DNA of 64,000 nt from Nonomuraea sp. NEAU-A123 (GTDB lineage: Bacteria > Actinomycetota > Actinomycetes > Streptosporangiales > Streptosporangiaceae). Positions within the stretch are counted from its first letter, which is position 1. Each line of letters opens with the position of its first letter. Below the pieces are notes generated by a model, which saw only the letters and a program-made list of their open reading frames with translations, did no database searches and was not told where the DNA came from. Positions 1-8,916 of the stretch are shown here, piece by piece. Made by a program: the position numbers and the translations under genes. Location of the stretch: NCBI RefSeq assembly GCF_018603905.1, contig NZ_JAHFZZ010000001.1, positions 496,001 to 560,000 on the forward strand. Direction: 5' to 3'.

Positions 1-399
1 GACGGTGCGACCGGTGAGCGCCGCCGCGGCCTGGCTGGTGAGCCGGAGTGTCTCGATCGCGCGCCCGACTTCGGCGCGGGCCTCGGTGATGGTCTTGCAG
101 CCCTCGGTGGCGATGATCGTGGCGAACCGGTCCGCCGACGCGGCGAGGGCGGCCGCCGTACCCTCGATGGCGGCACGTCGTTCCCATAGCGGCCAGGCCA
201 GACGGCGATGTCCCCGGGACACATAGGCGACGGCGCGCCGGACCTCGGTATCCGTAGCGTCCATCACGGTCCCCACGTACGCCCCGTCTTCCGGGTCGTG
301 CACGGACATCCGCTGATCACCGTCGCGCCAGGCGCCTTCCCAGAAGCCGCCGGCCGGTGGCTGCCAAACCTGTCTGCTGTGCGAAACCTGCGGGCTCAT
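1..399 (-). CDS. aldehyde dehydrogenase, N-terminal part (runs off left edge)
   Basis: The minus strand encodes 133 residues of an NAD(P)-dependent aldehyde dehydrogenase; the rest lies beyond base 1. The visible part has the ALDH N-terminal fold: a WERRAAIEGTAAALAASADRF helix equivalent, then TEGCKTITEARAEVGRAIET, the family's usual 'E-x-GK...A..EV..AI.T' segment. Catalytic Cys and Glu lie outside the window. The ATG at 399-397 overlaps the TGA of the upstream ATPase gene (ATGA), so it is translationally coupled and is the last visible gene of the operon. In context it probably oxidises the aldehyde released by the FAD amine oxidoreductase at 5002-6279. The substrate is not readable from this fragment; a PhnY- or SSADH-like role are both possible. 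Confidence 0.85.
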   Translation of the reverse strand, partial: MSPQVSHSRQVWQPPAGGFWEGAWRDGDQRMSVHDPEDGAYVGTVMDATDTEVRRAVAYVSRGHRRLAWPLWERRAAIEGTAAALAASADRFATIIATEGCKTITEARAEVGRAIETLRLTSQAAAALTGRTV

Positions 400-1388
400 C
401 GGTTGGGGGACTCCTCGCTCGCCAGTGTCGGTCGCGCTGTTTCCCAGTGGTGGCACCGCACCTGGTGTCCCGGGGCGATCTCCCGCAGTTCCGGTGCCGC
501 CGACCGGCATTCGGGTGTCGCCAGTGGGCATCGAGGGTGGAAGCGGCATCCGCTGGGCGGGTGGATGGGTGAGGGCGGCTCGCCGGTGACGGTGGCCGGG
601 GGCTGTTTACCGGTGGTCGTCGCGGCTCCGGCGGCGAGCAGCGCGAGGGTATAGGGGTGGCAGGAGCGCTCGTAGATCTCGTCGCGATCGGCGATCTCCA
701 CGATCTGCCCGAGGTACATCACCGCGACACGGTCGCCGAGGTACCGCACCACCCGTAGGTCATGCGAGATCACGATCATGGCGAGCCCGTGTTCGCCCTG
801 GAGCCTGCGCAGCAGGTTGAGAATCCGCGCCTGTACGGAGGCGTCGAGCGCGGAGGTCGGTTCGTCGCAGATCAGCAATTTCGGTCTGAGCAGCAGCGCG
901 CGGGCGATGACCACCCGTTGGAGCTGTCCGCCGGAGCATTCGCCCGGATAGCGGTGCAGGTAGCTGTCGTCGAGCCCCACCTCCGCGAGCGCATGGGAGA
1001 CCGCTTGCGCGCGTTCCTCCTTGCCGCCGATGCGATGCTGCGCGAGTACGGCCGTCAGGCTGGCACCCAGTGTCATGCGGGGGTCCATCGCGGCATGCGG
1101 ATCCTGGAAGATCAGTTGGGCGGTACGGGCGAGCTGCTTGCGTGGCGGTCGCGGGCCGAGGCCGTCGATCGACACCTGCCCGGAGGTCGTGGGGGTCAGA
1201 CCGAGGATGACCCTGGCCAGGGTGCTCTTGCCGGAGCCCGACTCGCCCACCAGCCCGAACACCTCGCCGGCGTTGATACGGAGGTTGATCCCGTCGAGGG
1301 AGTGCACGTGCTCGCGGCGGCGCAGGCCCTGGCGGGGGAGGGGGAAATGTTTGACCGCGTCGTCGACGACCAGCAGCTGGCTGCTCAT
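396..1388 (-). CDS. peptide/nickel-type ABC transporter ATP-binding protein (OppF/DppF-like)
   Basis: This 330-aa ATPase is the second nucleotide-binding subunit of a dipeptide/oligopeptide (PepT family) importer. Visible motifs are Walker [10 protein letters not shown], signature SGGQLQRVVIARAL, Walker B LLICDEPTSALD, and the C-terminal oligopeptide-transporter extension with the Cys-rich GCRFHPRCPLATPECR segment. A longer reading frame extends upstream, but the ATG at 1388 ([10 protein letters not shown]) overlaps the stop of the oppD-like gene as ATGA and gives the usual family length. It works with OppD (1385-2377), permeases OppB/OppC and the binding lipoprotein at 6988-8532. Confidence 0.93.
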   Translation of the reverse strand: MSSQLLVVDDAVKHFPLPRQGLRRREHVHSLDGINLRINAGEVFGLVGESGSGKSTLARVILGLTPTTSGQVSIDGLGPRPPRKQLARTAQLIFQDPHAAMDPRMTLGASLTAVLAQHRIGGKEERAQAVSHALAEVGLDDSYLHRYPGECSGGQLQRVVIARALLLRPKLLICDEPTSALDASVQARILNLLRRLQGEHGLAMIVISHDLRVVRYLGDRVAVMYLGQIVEIADRDEIYERSCHPYTLALLAAGAATTTGKQPPATVTGEPPSPIHPPSGCRFHPRCPLATPECRSAAPELREIAPGHQVRCHHWETARPTLASEESPNR

Positions 1389-2377
1389 GCGGGCTCCTTG
1401 ACCTGGGTGGGCATGCCGATCCAGCACCTCGTGGCATGACTCTGCGTCGCCAGGGCCGGCTCGGCGGCGGCGCACTGGTGCTCGATGTGGGCGTCGTGGG
1501 TGGCGGTGCAGCGGGGACGGAACCGGCAGCCGGAGGTGATCCGCAGGGCCGAGTCGGCATGGCCGGGGATGGAGCACAGCTCACCCGAGGGGCCGGGCCG
1601 CAGCAGGGAACACTCGATCAGCGCGCGGGTGTAGGGGTGCTGCGGTGCGGTGAGGACCTCGCCGGCCGGTCCCTGCTCGACGATCCGGCCGGCGTACATG
1701 ACCGCGATCCGGTCGGCGATCGAGGAGACGACCCCGAGGTCGTGCGAGATGAACAGGATCGACATGCCGAGCTCGGCCTTCTTGGCGGCGAGCAGCCGCA
1801 GGATCTGTGCCTCCACGGTGACGTCCAGCGCGGTGGTCGGCTCGTCGGCGATGAGCAGGCGGGGCTGCCCGGCCAACGCGGCGGCGATCATCACCCGCTG
1901 CGCGAGGCCACCGGAGAGCTGGTGGGCGTAGGAGCGGGCGCGCCGCTCCGGCTCGGGGACGCCGACGTCCCGCAGCAGTTCGATGGTCGCCTGGCGGGCC
2001 GCGGCCCGGTTCATGCCCCGGAATCGGCGCAGCGGCTCGGCGACCTGGGCGCCCACCGTGGAGGTCGGGTCGAGCATGTGCTTGGGCTGCTGGAACAGCA
2101 TTCCGATGCGTCCGCCGCGGATCTGGTCCATGCTCCGATCGGTCGCGCGCAGGAGGTCGACGTCGTCGAGGGTCAGCACGTCGGCGCCGGCGGTGAGCGG
2201 CCGGGGCAGCAGGCGCACCAGTGACATCGCGGTCAGGCTCTTGCCGGAGCCCGATTCGCCGACGAGGGCGAGGACCTCGCTTTCGCCCATGGTCAGCGAT
2301 ACGCCGTCGACGATCTTCTCCGCCGGACGGGGGCCGGTGTGGACGGCGAGGTTCTCGACGGTGAGCAGTTCCGCCAC
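1385..2377 (-). CDS. peptide/nickel-type ABC transporter ATP-binding protein (OppD/DppD-like)
   Basis: The 330-aa ATPase has Walker [10 protein letters not shown], signature [15 protein letters not shown], Walker [13 protein letters not shown] and the C-terminal GCRFRPRC extension of OppD/DppD proteins. The start is a GTG at 2377 ([10 protein letters not shown]) preceded by GAAGGAGAA at good spacing. The gene lies 24 bp downstream of the GntR regulator gene, and its TGA overlaps the ATG of the OppF-like gene, so the two ATPases are coupled. It powers uptake of a small peptide, opine or amine-like solute by the OppBC channel; the true substrate is unknown. Confidence 0.93.
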   Translation of the reverse strand: MAELLTVENLAVHTGPRPAEKIVDGVSLTMGESEVLALVGESGSGKSLTAMSLVRLLPRPLTAGADVLTLDDVDLLRATDRSMDQIRGGRIGMLFQQPKHMLDPTSTVGAQVAEPLRRFRGMNRAAARQATIELLRDVGVPEPERRARSYAHQLSGGLAQRVMIAAALAGQPRLLIADEPTTALDVTVEAQILRLLAAKKAELGMSILFISHDLGVVSSIADRIAVMYAGRIVEQGPAGEVLTAPQHPYTRALIECSLLRPGPSGELCSIPGHADSALRITSGCRFRPRCTATHDAHIEHQCAAAEPALATQSHATRCWIGMPTQVKEPA

Positions 2378-2401
2378 GAGGTTCTCCTTCGCGTGGTGGG
2401 G

Positions 2402-3142
2402 TCAGACCCGGGGAGCCGGGCTGTTGTCGCGATGGTCCCGCAGCGTGATCATCGCGTCGCCGAAATGCCGGTTGAGCGCGTCGAACAAGGCGGCGTGGTC
2501 GCCGGAGGTGAGCAGCTTGAGCAACTGCTCGTGCTCCTCGACGAGATCCGTACGGCCCTTGTAGGTGGTCACGAGCAGGTTCAGCCCGAGCCGGGTCTGG
2601 TCGGCCAGTGAGGCGTACATCGCCGACAGCCGCTCACTCCGGGCGGCGTCCACGATGGCCTGGTGGAAGCCGAGGTCGGCGGCGGAGACCCGCTGCCAGT
2701 CCTGGCGCGCCACGGCCAGCGCCATGAGCCGCACCGCCTGTTCGAGGGTGGCGATCAGCGCCGCCGGCGTGCCCCGGGCGGTCAGCCGCTCCATCGCCGC
2801 GCGTTCGATGGCCGCCCGCGCGAAATAGAGATCCTCCAGGTCGTCGTCGGTCAGGACCCGGACCGTGATGCCCTTGTGCGGCGAGGCGACCAGCAACCCC
2901 TCCTGCGCCAGTCGTTGCAGCGCCTCGCGGACCGGGCCACGGCTGGTGGCGAACCCCGCGGCGATCTCCACCTCGTTCATCTGACTGCCGGGAGGGTACC
3001 CGCCGCTGATGATCCGTTCCCTGATCTGGGACGTCACCACGGCGGAGAGGGTGCGCTTGGGAACGTGCGGTTCGGCCCTGCGTCTGGGTTCGCTCACGAA
3101 TTGCTCCTTCGCGATCTTTGGTGTACCGGCCTGTTCACCCAC
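2402..3142 (-). CDS. GntR-family transcriptional regulator (FCD/FadR subgroup)
   Basis: This 246-aa protein has an N-terminal winged HTH (about 28-95: SQIRERIISGGYPPGSQMNE then SRGPVREALQRLAQEG) and an all-helical FCD effector domain (about 105-235) with the typical 'LYFARAAIERAAMERL' helix and a later H-x3-H segment for metal and ligand binding. The GTG start at 3142 is supported by AGGAGG seven bases upstream and overlaps the OppC stop by eight bases. Its position between permease and ATPase genes of the importer is unusual. It probably represses this operon and is released by the imported compound. Likely binding sites are the TTGTNNACAA elements at 8702-8739. Confidence 0.92.
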   Translation of the reverse strand: MGEQAGTPKIAKEQFVSEPRRRAEPHVPKRTLSAVVTSQIRERIISGGYPPGSQMNEVEIAAGFATSRGPVREALQRLAQEGLLVASPHKGITVRVLTDDDLEDLYFARAAIERAAMERLTARGTPAALIATLEQAVRLMALAVARQDWQRVSAADLGFHQAIVDAARSERLSAMYASLADQTRLGLNLLVTTYKGRTDLVEEHEQLLKLLTSGDHAALFDALNRHFGDAMITLRDHRDNSPAPRV

Positions 3143-4028
3143 GCTGGTTCCTCCTGGCGTTGAGGCCTTGGCCGATGAGTGTGACGCTCAACGCCGTCAC
3201 GAAGATGGCCAGGCCAGGGTAGATGATCAAGCCTGGCGTCTTCGTCAGGTACGGCTGCGCGGTCGCGAGCATGGACCCCCAGTCCGCGTCCGGTGGCTGG
3301 ATGCCGAGACCGAGGTAGGACAGGGCGCCCACGGTGATCAGTTTGTGCCCGAACCGGACCGCGGTGTGCGCCAGCAGCGGGCTCAGCGCGTTCGGCAGGA
3401 TGTGCCGGAACATGATGAACGACGAGGAGCAGCCCAGCGCCCGCGCGGCTTCGATGTAGTCGTGGGAGCCGATCTCGAGGGCGACGCTGCGGGCCAGCCG
3501 GGCGAACGGGGTCCAGCCGCCGATGACCAGGGCCAGGATCAGGGTGCCGTAGTTCGTGCCCAGGACGGCCACGAGGAACAACGCGACGATGATCTCGGGA
3601 AAGGCCAGCAGCACATCGGTGAGCCGCATGACGAACTCGTCGAACTTACCGCCCCGCCGCGCGCAGACGATGCCGACCAGAGTGCCGCTCACCGCGCAGA
3701 TCAGCAGAGTGATGGCGGCGATCGACACCGAGAACCGGCCACCGTCCATCAGTCGGCTCAGCACGTCCCTTCCGAGGTGGTCGCTGCCGAGCGGATGTGT
3801 GGCGCCGCTCGGCGCCAGCCGGTCGGCCAGGTTCTGGGCCGCGGGGTCGTGCGGCATGATCCACGGGGTCAGGATGAGCGTGATCAGGATGAGCCCGAAG
3901 AGCGTGGCTCCGACAAGGAGACTGGGCGGCCAGGTCCGCAGCCCGGCCCGGCCGCGCCCGCGCTCCGCACCGGTCGCCGGGGCGTCGTTCGGCGCCTTGC
4001 TGGTGAGATGATCGTCAAGCAGAGACAT
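3135..4028 (-). CDS. peptide/nickel-type ABC transporter permease (OppC/DppC-like)
   Basis: The 297-aa integral membrane protein carries the OppC features: a first TM helix near 35-57 (LLVGATLFGLILITLILTPW), the short periplasmic N-domain with HPLGSDHLGRDVLSRLMDGG, and the EAA loop DYIEAARALGCSSSFIMFRHILPN. Five further TM helices follow. The start at 4028 overlaps the end of oppB by 14 bases, which is usual for this pair. It forms the heterodimeric channel with OppB and is energised by the two ATPases downstream. Confidence 0.93.
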   Translation of the reverse strand: MSLLDDHLTSKAPNDAPATGAERGRGRAGLRTWPPSLLVGATLFGLILITLILTPWIMPHDPAAQNLADRLAPSGATHPLGSDHLGRDVLSRLMDGGRFSVSIAAITLLICAVSGTLVGIVCARRGGKFDEFVMRLTDVLLAFPEIIVALFLVAVLGTNYGTLILALVIGGWTPFARLARSVALEIGSHDYIEAARALGCSSSFIMFRHILPNALSPLLAHTAVRFGHKLITVGALSYLGLGIQPPDADWGSMLATAQPYLTKTPGLIIYPGLAIFVTALSVTLIGQGLNARRNQRG

Positions 4029-4959
4029 GCGCGGCCCTCACCGTGGGATTGATGAGTGTGTACCCCATATCGGTCAGCGTCGTGATGAGGACGGCCAACC
4101 CGACCAGGCTGATGACTCCGGCCTGGATGGTGGGAATGTCGTTGTTGATGACCGACTCGTACAGCAGGCGGCCCATGCCGGGGATCGAGAAGATCACCTC
4201 GACCACCACCGAGCCGCCGAGCAGGCCCGCCAGCCACACCGAGAACAAGGTGATCACCGGCAGCAGCGCGTTGCGTAGGCCATGCCGGATCATCGTCGCG
4301 CCGAACGTCAGTCCGCGCGCTCGGGCGGCGGTGATGTGGGGCGATTCCAGCACGTCGATCATCGATGCCCTGGTCACCTGGGTGAAGTAGCTCATCGGGC
4401 GCAGCGCGAGAGTGAGGCAGGGCAGGACCAGCGACTCCGGACCCCGCCACCCCGCCGACGGCAGCGCGCCGAGCTGGAGCGCGAAGACCAGGATCAGCAC
4501 CGGCGCCAGCCAGTACTCCGGGATCGCGACGAACCCCTGGGTGATCGAGGTGATGGCGGTGTCGGTGGGTCTGCCGCGCTTGACCGCGGCCAGCGAGCCG
4601 AACAACAGCGCGGCCACCAGTGCGATCAGCAGTGAGGTGATGGCGAGAACGGTCGTCACCCCCAGCGCGCTGCCGATCATCTCGGTGACCGGGGAACGTC
4701 TGGTGTAGGACAGGCCGAGATCTCCGCGCAGCGCCTTGACGAGCCAATCCCAGAACTGCGTCAGCAGCGGCCGGTCGAGGCCGTACGAGCGACGTAGGTT
4801 CTCCAGCGTGACCGGGTCGACGTTGAGGTCGCTCACCCGGCCGCGCAGGATCTTCCGCACGGGATCGCCCGGCGTGAGGTAGGGGATCAGGAAGACCACG
4901 AATGACGCGATCACCAGCGTGCCGACGAGTACGGCCAGCCGTCTGATCAAGAAGAACAT
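4015..4959 (-). CDS. peptide/nickel-type ABC transporter permease (OppB/DppB-like)
   Basis: The 314-aa protein begins MFFLIRRLAVLVGTLVIAS, the classic OppB first TM helix, followed by PGDPVRKILRG, a conserved N-terminal motif. The EAA loop lies around SPHITAARARGLTFGATMIRHGLRNALLP, and the C-terminal GRLLYESVINNDIPTIQAG block is also typical. The ribosome site (AAGGG about a dozen bases upstream) is weak. It is the first permease gene after the FAD oxidoreductase, at 42 bp distance, so uptake and catabolism are encoded in one transcript. Confidence 0.93.
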   Translation of the reverse strand: MFFLIRRLAVLVGTLVIASFVVFLIPYLTPGDPVRKILRGRVSDLNVDPVTLENLRRSYGLDRPLLTQFWDWLVKALRGDLGLSYTRRSPVTEMIGSALGVTTVLAITSLLIALVAALLFGSLAAVKRGRPTDTAITSITQGFVAIPEYWLAPVLILVFALQLGALPSAGWRGPESLVLPCLTLALRPMSYFTQVTRASMIDVLESPHITAARARGLTFGATMIRHGLRNALLPVITLFSVWLAGLLGGSVVVEVIFSIPGMGRLLYESVINNDIPTIQAGVISLVGLAVLITTLTDMGYTLINPTVRAAHVSA

Positions 4960-5001
4960 CGTATGTCTGCCCTTTCCATAGCCGTCCCCGATGGAGGTTG
5001 G

Positions 5002-6279
5002 TCAGCGGACGAGGTCGAGGAACTTGAAGTAGGCGCCTACCGGCGGCAGGAACCACGGCGGGCCGAAGTGTCCGGGAACGGCGCGGAACGGGAGGTCGTG
5101 CCACGGGTTGGCGGCCGGTTCCCCGCCCAGCACCTGGGCCAGCACTTTGCCCATGTGCGTGGCCATCTGCACGCCGTGGCCGCTGTAGCCGACGGAGTAG
5201 AACAGGCCGTCACGTTCCCCGGCGTGCACCATCTGGTCCATCGACATGTCCACCAGGCCGCCCCAGCAGTAGTCGACGCGAGCGCCGGCCAGTTGCGGGA
5301 AGACCGTCGCCATCGCGCGGCGCAGGATTCGGCCGCTCTTGATGTCGGAAGCGGGCGCCGACAGCGCGAACCGGGCGCGTCCGCCGAAGAGCAGCCGGTT
5401 GTCAGGAGTGATCCGGAAGTAGTAGATCAGGTTCTTGCTGTCGGAGGCGACGCGGCGGTGCGGCAGCAGTTCGTCCACGACGCTGTCGTCGAGCGGTTCG
5501 GTGACGATGATGAAGCTGCCGATCGGCACGATCCGTCGACGTAGCCACGGGGTCAGGCCGCCGGTGTAGCCGCTGGTGGCGATCACCACTTGGTCGCCGC
5601 GTACGGTGCCGAGTTCGGTGTGCACGTCGTGCTGGTAGCCGGAGCGCCGGGTCAGCCCGGTGACCCGGCACTCCTCGTGGATGGACACGCCGTTCGTCGA
5701 CACGGCCGCCGCCAGTCCGGCCGTCAGCTGGCCCACGTGGACGCCCGCGCCGAGGGGATCGACCATCGCGCCGTGGTAGTGGTCACTGCCGATCTCCTCA
5801 CGGATGCGCGCGGGCGGTACGAGCCGCACATCCTGCCCGGCCAGCTCGCGCATCAGCGCGGCCGAGGCCTGGAAGCCCTGGTAGTGCGCGGGTTTGCTGG
5901 CCAGCGTCAGCCGCCCGGTCCGGCTGAAGGAGCAGTCGATCCCCTCACTTGTCACGACGTCTTCGAGTGTGTCGATCGCGTCGTTGTAGCTGCGGAACAT
6001 CGCGGTGGCGCGCGCCGTTCCGTAGCGTTTCACCCCGGCGCCGAAGGAGATCGCCAGTCCCGGTGTGGCCATTCCGCCGTTGCGGCCGGAGGCGCCCCAG
6101 CCGACGGTGTGCTCCTCCAGCAGCGCGACCTGCGCGCCCTGACGGGACAGATGCAAGGCGGTCGACAGGCCGGTGAGACCTGCGCCCACGACGACGACGT
6201 CCGCGTGTGCCGGTGGTTCGGTGCGGCGGAAGTCGCCGGCCGGCTTGGCGGTGTCGAGCCAGTAGGAAACGAGCTTCAC
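5002..6279 (-). CDS. FAD-dependent amine/amino-acid oxidoreductase (DAO superfamily, PuuB-like)
   Basis: This 425-aa flavoprotein has an N-terminal Rossmann motif VVVVGAGLTGLSTALHLSRQG (about 27-47), the GWGASGRNGG flavin loop, and a C-terminal YSVGYSGHGVQMATHMGK segment typical of PuuB/glycine-oxidase-type enzymes. The final NPWHDLPFRAVPGHFG block is characteristic of gamma-glutamylputrescine-oxidase-like proteins. The frame is open upstream to 6744, but GTG at 6279 (VKLVSYWLDTAKP) has GGAGGACAC just before it and gives the family length. It likely oxidises an imported secondary or primary amine to an imine/aldehyde for the ALDH gene at the operon end. The substrate is inferred only by family. 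Confidence 0.88.
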   Translation of the reverse strand: MKLVSYWLDTAKPAGDFRRTEPPAHADVVVVGAGLTGLSTALHLSRQGAQVALLEEHTVGWGASGRNGGMATPGLAISFGAGVKRYGTARATAMFRSYNDAIDTLEDVVTSEGIDCSFSRTGRLTLASKPAHYQGFQASAALMRELAGQDVRLVPPARIREEIGSDHYHGAMVDPLGAGVHVGQLTAGLAAAVSTNGVSIHEECRVTGLTRRSGYQHDVHTELGTVRGDQVVIATSGYTGGLTPWLRRRIVPIGSFIIVTEPLDDSVVDELLPHRRVASDSKNLIYYFRITPDNRLLFGGRARFALSAPASDIKSGRILRRAMATVFPQLAGARVDYCWGGLVDMSMDQMVHAGERDGLFYSVGYSGHGVQMATHMGKVLAQVLGGEPAANPWHDLPFRAVPGHFGPPWFLPPVGAYFKFLDLVR

Positions 6280-6299
6280 GTGTCCTCCCAGTCGTGGGG

Positions 6300-6974
6300 C
6301 TATATGCCGAGCAGCGGCGGGACGCCGGTGAGATCGGAGGTCTCGGCGTATTCGTAGAAGGGGACGGACGGGTCGTAGCCGCGATTGACGTAGACCTTGT
6401 GCTTGATCCGCAGTTCGTGCGCCGGGATGAGGTCGTACCAGATGTGCGAGGACACGTGCAGGATCTCCTGCGGCTCCACGTCCAGTTGGTCGAGCATGTA
6501 CTCGAAAGCCGCGTATCGCGGTTTGTACGCGCGGGCCTGCTCGGCGGTGAACACCCGGTGGAACGGCGCGCCGAGCTGCCTGACGTTGTTCTCCAGCATG
6601 CCGTCGGTGGCGTTGGACAGGATGACCAGCGGGTAGGCCGACGCGAGCTTGCCGAGCGCTTCCGGCACATCGGGGTGCGGCCCCCACGAGCCGACCGCGG
6701 CGATGATCGTGTCCACGTCGGACTGCCGGAACTGGATGCGCCACCGGTTGCAGGCCCGCTGCCAGGAATCCCGCAGGACCTCGGGGTAGAGCTTGAACGG
6801 CCCGAGCACCTCGTCCATCCGATAGGCGCGGAAGTCCTTCAGGAAGGTGGGGACATCCTCAGGTGCGACGCGGTCCTCGATCAGCGGGAGCACGGTCGGC
6901 GTCATCTGGAAGCTGGTGAGCGTTCCGTAGCAGTCGAAAGTTATGTATTTCGGGGTGAAGCCCAGCAAGTCCAT
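6300..6974 (-). CDS. HAD-superfamily hydrolase (haloacid dehalogenase type II-like)
   Basis: The 224-aa protein shows HAD motif I as ITFDCYGTL (nucleophile Asp14), motif II as LVILSNATDG, the motif III Lys region as AYKPRYAAFEYML, and a motif IV-like HVSSHIWYDLIPA. The DxYGT form and size match type II L-2-haloacid dehalogenases, a clade that also contains phosphatases and many uncharacterised enzymes. It lies 20 bp from the FAD oxidoreductase and 13 bp from the binding-protein gene. It may process the imported compound, but neither a halogenated nor a phosphorylated substrate can be asserted from sequence. Confidence 0.88.
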   Translation of the reverse strand: MDLLGFTPKYITFDCYGTLTSFQMTPTVLPLIEDRVAPEDVPTFLKDFRAYRMDEVLGPFKLYPEVLRDSWQRACNRWRIQFRQSDVDTIIAAVGSWGPHPDVPEALGKLASAYPLVILSNATDGMLENNVRQLGAPFHRVFTAEQARAYKPRYAAFEYMLDQLDVEPQEILHVSSHIWYDLIPAHELRIKHKVYVNRGYDPSVPFYEYAETSDLTGVPPLLGI

Positions 6975-6987
6975 GTAATTCCCTCCG

Positions 6988-8532
6988 TTACTGCTTGGCG
7001 ACGGTCACGGCGGTGGTGATCGCGTATCGAGCGAGCGGGTCGTCGGTGAAACCCTTCACACCGGCGCGGTACGCGGCCAATGTCTGCTCGTGCACTCCGA
7101 AGACGGTGACCGCGTTCTCTTCGAGGTAGCGCGCGACCTCGGCGTAGACGGCGTTGCGCTCGGTGGCGTCGGCCAGGGCGTTCGCCGAGGCGATCTTCTT
7201 GTCGATGGCCGGGTCGCAGAAGTGGCTGATGTTGAAGCCGCCGTCACAGGTGTAGTCCGAGGACAGGAAGCCGTTGGGGTCGGCGATGTCGACCAGGTGG
7301 TTGCGTGACAGCAGCGTGAGGTCGTAGTCGCCGGACAGGAGCTGGGGTTCGATCCCGGCGTAGTCGCTGCTCTTCACCTTGACCTCGATGCCGATCGCCT
7401 TGAGGTTGGCCTGGATCACGGTGGCGAGGTCGGCGAACTCGGGCCGTTCGGTGTAGGCCAGCAGCGTCAGCTTGAGCTTGCCAGGGGCGTACCCGGCCTC
7501 GGCGAGCAGCGCCTTGGCCTGGTCGAGGTTCTGCGCCACGGGCCGCATGCCCTTGGGCGCCCACGGCTCGGTGGGCGAGAACGGGCCGATCGCGGGTTCG
7601 GCGCCGTTGTTGTAGACGCTCTTGGCGATGGCGTTGAGGTCGAGGGCGGCCTGCACGGCCTTGCGCAGCGCGGCCTTGTTGAACGGGGCACGTGAGTTGT
7701 TGAAGTACAGGCCGGTCGTGCGCGGCGTGAACGTCTCGCTGACCACGAGATCCTTGTCGCTCTTCAGCGCGGCCACGCTGGTGGCCGGGATGCCCAGCGC
7801 GATCTGGGATTCTCCGGTCTGGACCTGGGTCGCCCGGGTCGCGCCTTCGGCGATGAACCTGGCCTCGACCTTGGCCAGCGGGACCTGCCCACCCCAGTAG
7901 GTCGTGTTGCGCTCCATCGAGATCGACTGACCGGTGGCCTCGGAAACCGGCTTGTAGGGCCCTGTGCAGTGCCCGATCGGCTTGATGCCCGAGGAGGTGT
8001 AGGCGGCCGGCGCCAGAATGCCGGTGTTGGCGCTGGCCAGCCGGAACGGCAGCAGGGCGCTCGGTTTGGGGGTGGTGATCCGGACGGTCGAGCCGTCGAG
8101 TGCGGTGATCGACGAGACGACCGTCTTGTTGAACGCCCGCGGCGGCGCCTCGACCGCGAGCACGTGCTTCAGCCCCTGAACGACGGCGTCGGCCGTCAGG
8201 CCGGTGCCGTCCTGGAACTTGACGTTCTCGCGCAGCGTGAAATCCCACGTGGTGGGGTTGCTCTGCGTCCACTTCGTGGCCAGGAGCGGCTTGAGCGCGC
8301 CGGCCTTGTTGTCATAGGTGAGCAGGGTTTCCAGGCAACCGATCTGGCTGAGCAGCAGGGCGTCGTCGGTTTCAAGGGCGTAGTTGGAGCGTGGGGAGAA
8401 CTGGAGGCTGATCACCACGTTCTGGTCCGCGCCGGCCGTGGAGTCGTTGTTTTCGAAGGTGCCGCACGCGGTCAGCGTGAGCAGGGCCGAGCAGATCAGA
8501 GCAGAGGGGCGAAGGGGGAGTGATCGTTTCAT
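6988..8532 (-). CDS. peptide-type ABC transporter substrate-binding lipoprotein (family 5)
   Basis: This 514-aa extracytoplasmic solute receptor has a lipoprotein signal MKRSLPLRPSALICSALLTLTAC with lipobox LTAC (lipidated Cys near 23). The SBP_bac_5 body follows: TKWTQSNPTTWDFTLRENVKF near the N-terminus, LRKAVQAALDLNAIAKSVYNN in the middle and LLSRNHLVDIADPNGFLSSDY later. The frame is open to 8679 but the lipoprotein signal fixes the start at 8532. It is the first gene of the leftward operon and sets transporter specificity. Family 5 receptors bind peptides, opines, nickel complexes and other amine compounds. Confidence 0.93.
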   Translation of the reverse strand: MKRSLPLRPSALICSALLTLTACGTFENNDSTAGADQNVVISLQFSPRSNYALETDDALLLSQIGCLETLLTYDNKAGALKPLLATKWTQSNPTTWDFTLRENVKFQDGTGLTADAVVQGLKHVLAVEAPPRAFNKTVVSSITALDGSTVRITTPKPSALLPFRLASANTGILAPAAYTSSGIKPIGHCTGPYKPVSEATGQSISMERNTTYWGGQVPLAKVEARFIAEGATRATQVQTGESQIALGIPATSVAALKSDKDLVVSETFTPRTTGLYFNNSRAPFNKAALRKAVQAALDLNAIAKSVYNNGAEPAIGPFSPTEPWAPKGMRPVAQNLDQAKALLAEAGYAPGKLKLTLLAYTERPEFADLATVIQANLKAIGIEVKVKSSDYAGIEPQLLSGDYDLTLLSRNHLVDIADPNGFLSSDYTCDGGFNISHFCDPAIDKKIASANALADATERNAVYAEVARYLEENAVTVFGVHEQTLAAYRAGVKGFTDDPLARYAITTAVTVAKQ

Positions 8533-8701
8533 GGCATCCGCCTGGAGAAAGGTAAGGGCGGGTAACGAGTTCGAAGCCGCAATGCTCCGGGGTGGCTGGT
8601 AGGAGAGCCGCGTCGTTGCTGACCATCTGGGGGTCTCAGTCGCGAAACGGGGCGCCCCGTTCCCTGAACGATGCCGCATATCATCTGCCAGCCTCTAGGC
8701 G

Positions 8702-8739
8702 TTGTCAACAACCCTCTCTTTCGCATTGATTGTTGACAA
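8702..8739. promoter_or_regulatory. paired GntR-type operator (two TTGTNNACAA boxes)
   Basis: TTGTCAACAA (8702-8711) and TTGTTGACAA (8730-8739) are exact reverse complements of each other, and each is itself a TTGT-NN-ACAA palindrome. Their centres are 28 bp apart. FCD-type GntR regulators commonly bind short palindromes of the form nTnGTnnACnAn. The natural candidate is the GntR protein encoded inside the operon (2402-3142). Confidence 0.6.
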
Positions 8740-8916
8740 CGTACTTGGCAGGTGATCTGGTTCTTGCAATGAATCCCCAGGTCCCGGCTGGGAGAAGCTC
8801 GATGTGCGACACCGGGAGACACGTCCCGACACATTCGCGAGCCATCGTTAACAACATGTTTACGTGCCATCCCCAGCCCTCAGCAAACCATTGACGAGAG
8901 GAGAGGTGCATCGTAA

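Noticed and set aside
1-6974. A phosphonate (AEP) degradation operon
   Set aside because: The HAD and aldehyde dehydrogenase genes recall PhnX/PhnY, but the HAD is of the haloacid-dehalogenase type, no PhnW is present, and the ALDH fragment lacks its diagnostic part.
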